From Pseudomonadota bacterium (lineage in GTDB: Bacteria; SAR324; XYD2-FULL-50-16; JAHJRI01), in contig JAKSDL010000472.1 of assembly GCA_022360105.1 (NCBI GenBank), forward strand, positions 1 to 5,399: a stretch of DNA of 5,399 nucleotides, read 5' to 3'. A program made the position numbers and the translations under genes. The notes beneath the pieces are model-generated. The model searched no databases. It saw only the letters and a list, made by a program, of their open reading frames with translations, and was not told the DNA's origin. Of the stretch, positions 5,395 through 5,399 are shown piece after piece (within the stretch, counting starts at the first letter, position 1; each line of letters starts with the position of its first letter).

Positions 5395-5399
5395 GCCTA

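Noticed and set aside
1..5399. CRISPR array, tRNA, rRNA or a complete insertion sequence
   Set aside because: No regularly spaced repeats, no cloverleaf or conserved rRNA segments, and no transposase frame with terminal inverted repeats were seen on either strand.

Overview
The window reads as an accessory stretch of a bacterial chromosome of moderate, slightly AT-rich composition. Several genes have clear Shine-Dalgarno sites (AAGGAGG before the gene at 1333, GGAGG before the antitoxin, AAAGGAA before two minus-strand genes). The toxin-antitoxin promoter carries exact TTGACA and TATAAT boxes. This argues against Bacteroidota, which rarely use either signal, and fits a Gram-negative such as a proteobacterium or a Desulfobacterota member. 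That placement is inference; no marker gene settles it.

Layout, left to right. Positions 4-290 (minus) hold what looks like a frame-broken coding remnant. A secreted single-domain rhodanese-like protein follows (302-784, minus). Positions 785-1074 hold nothing recognisable, and 1045-1263 (plus) is a short open frame that looks like the broken end of a gene. A 306-residue protein of unknown function with an excellent ribosome binding site occupies 1333-2253 (plus). Just after it, 2287-2360 resembles the 3' end (domains V and VI) of a bacterial group II intron without its reverse transcriptase, apparently decayed. A VapBC-type toxin-antitoxin operon follows on the minus strand (toxin 2374-2766, antitoxin 2769-3002), with a consensus promoter and a pair of direct repeats that may be the autoregulatory operator. 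A small membrane-anchored protein of unknown function is at 3176-3766 (minus), preceded by about 300 bases without a gene. The right end has an AraC-family regulator (4075-4995, minus) behind a small polytopic membrane protein (5044-5394, minus, possibly cut by the window edge), probably one transcript.

Only two groupings show functional linkage in the sequence: the vapBC pair, and the membrane protein with the AraC regulator. The mixture of a toxin-antitoxin module, an intron scar, orphan genes and broken frames suggests a region that gains and loses DNA. No complete novel multi-gene system is evident. The best candidate for something undescribed is the 306-residue orphan beside the intron scar.
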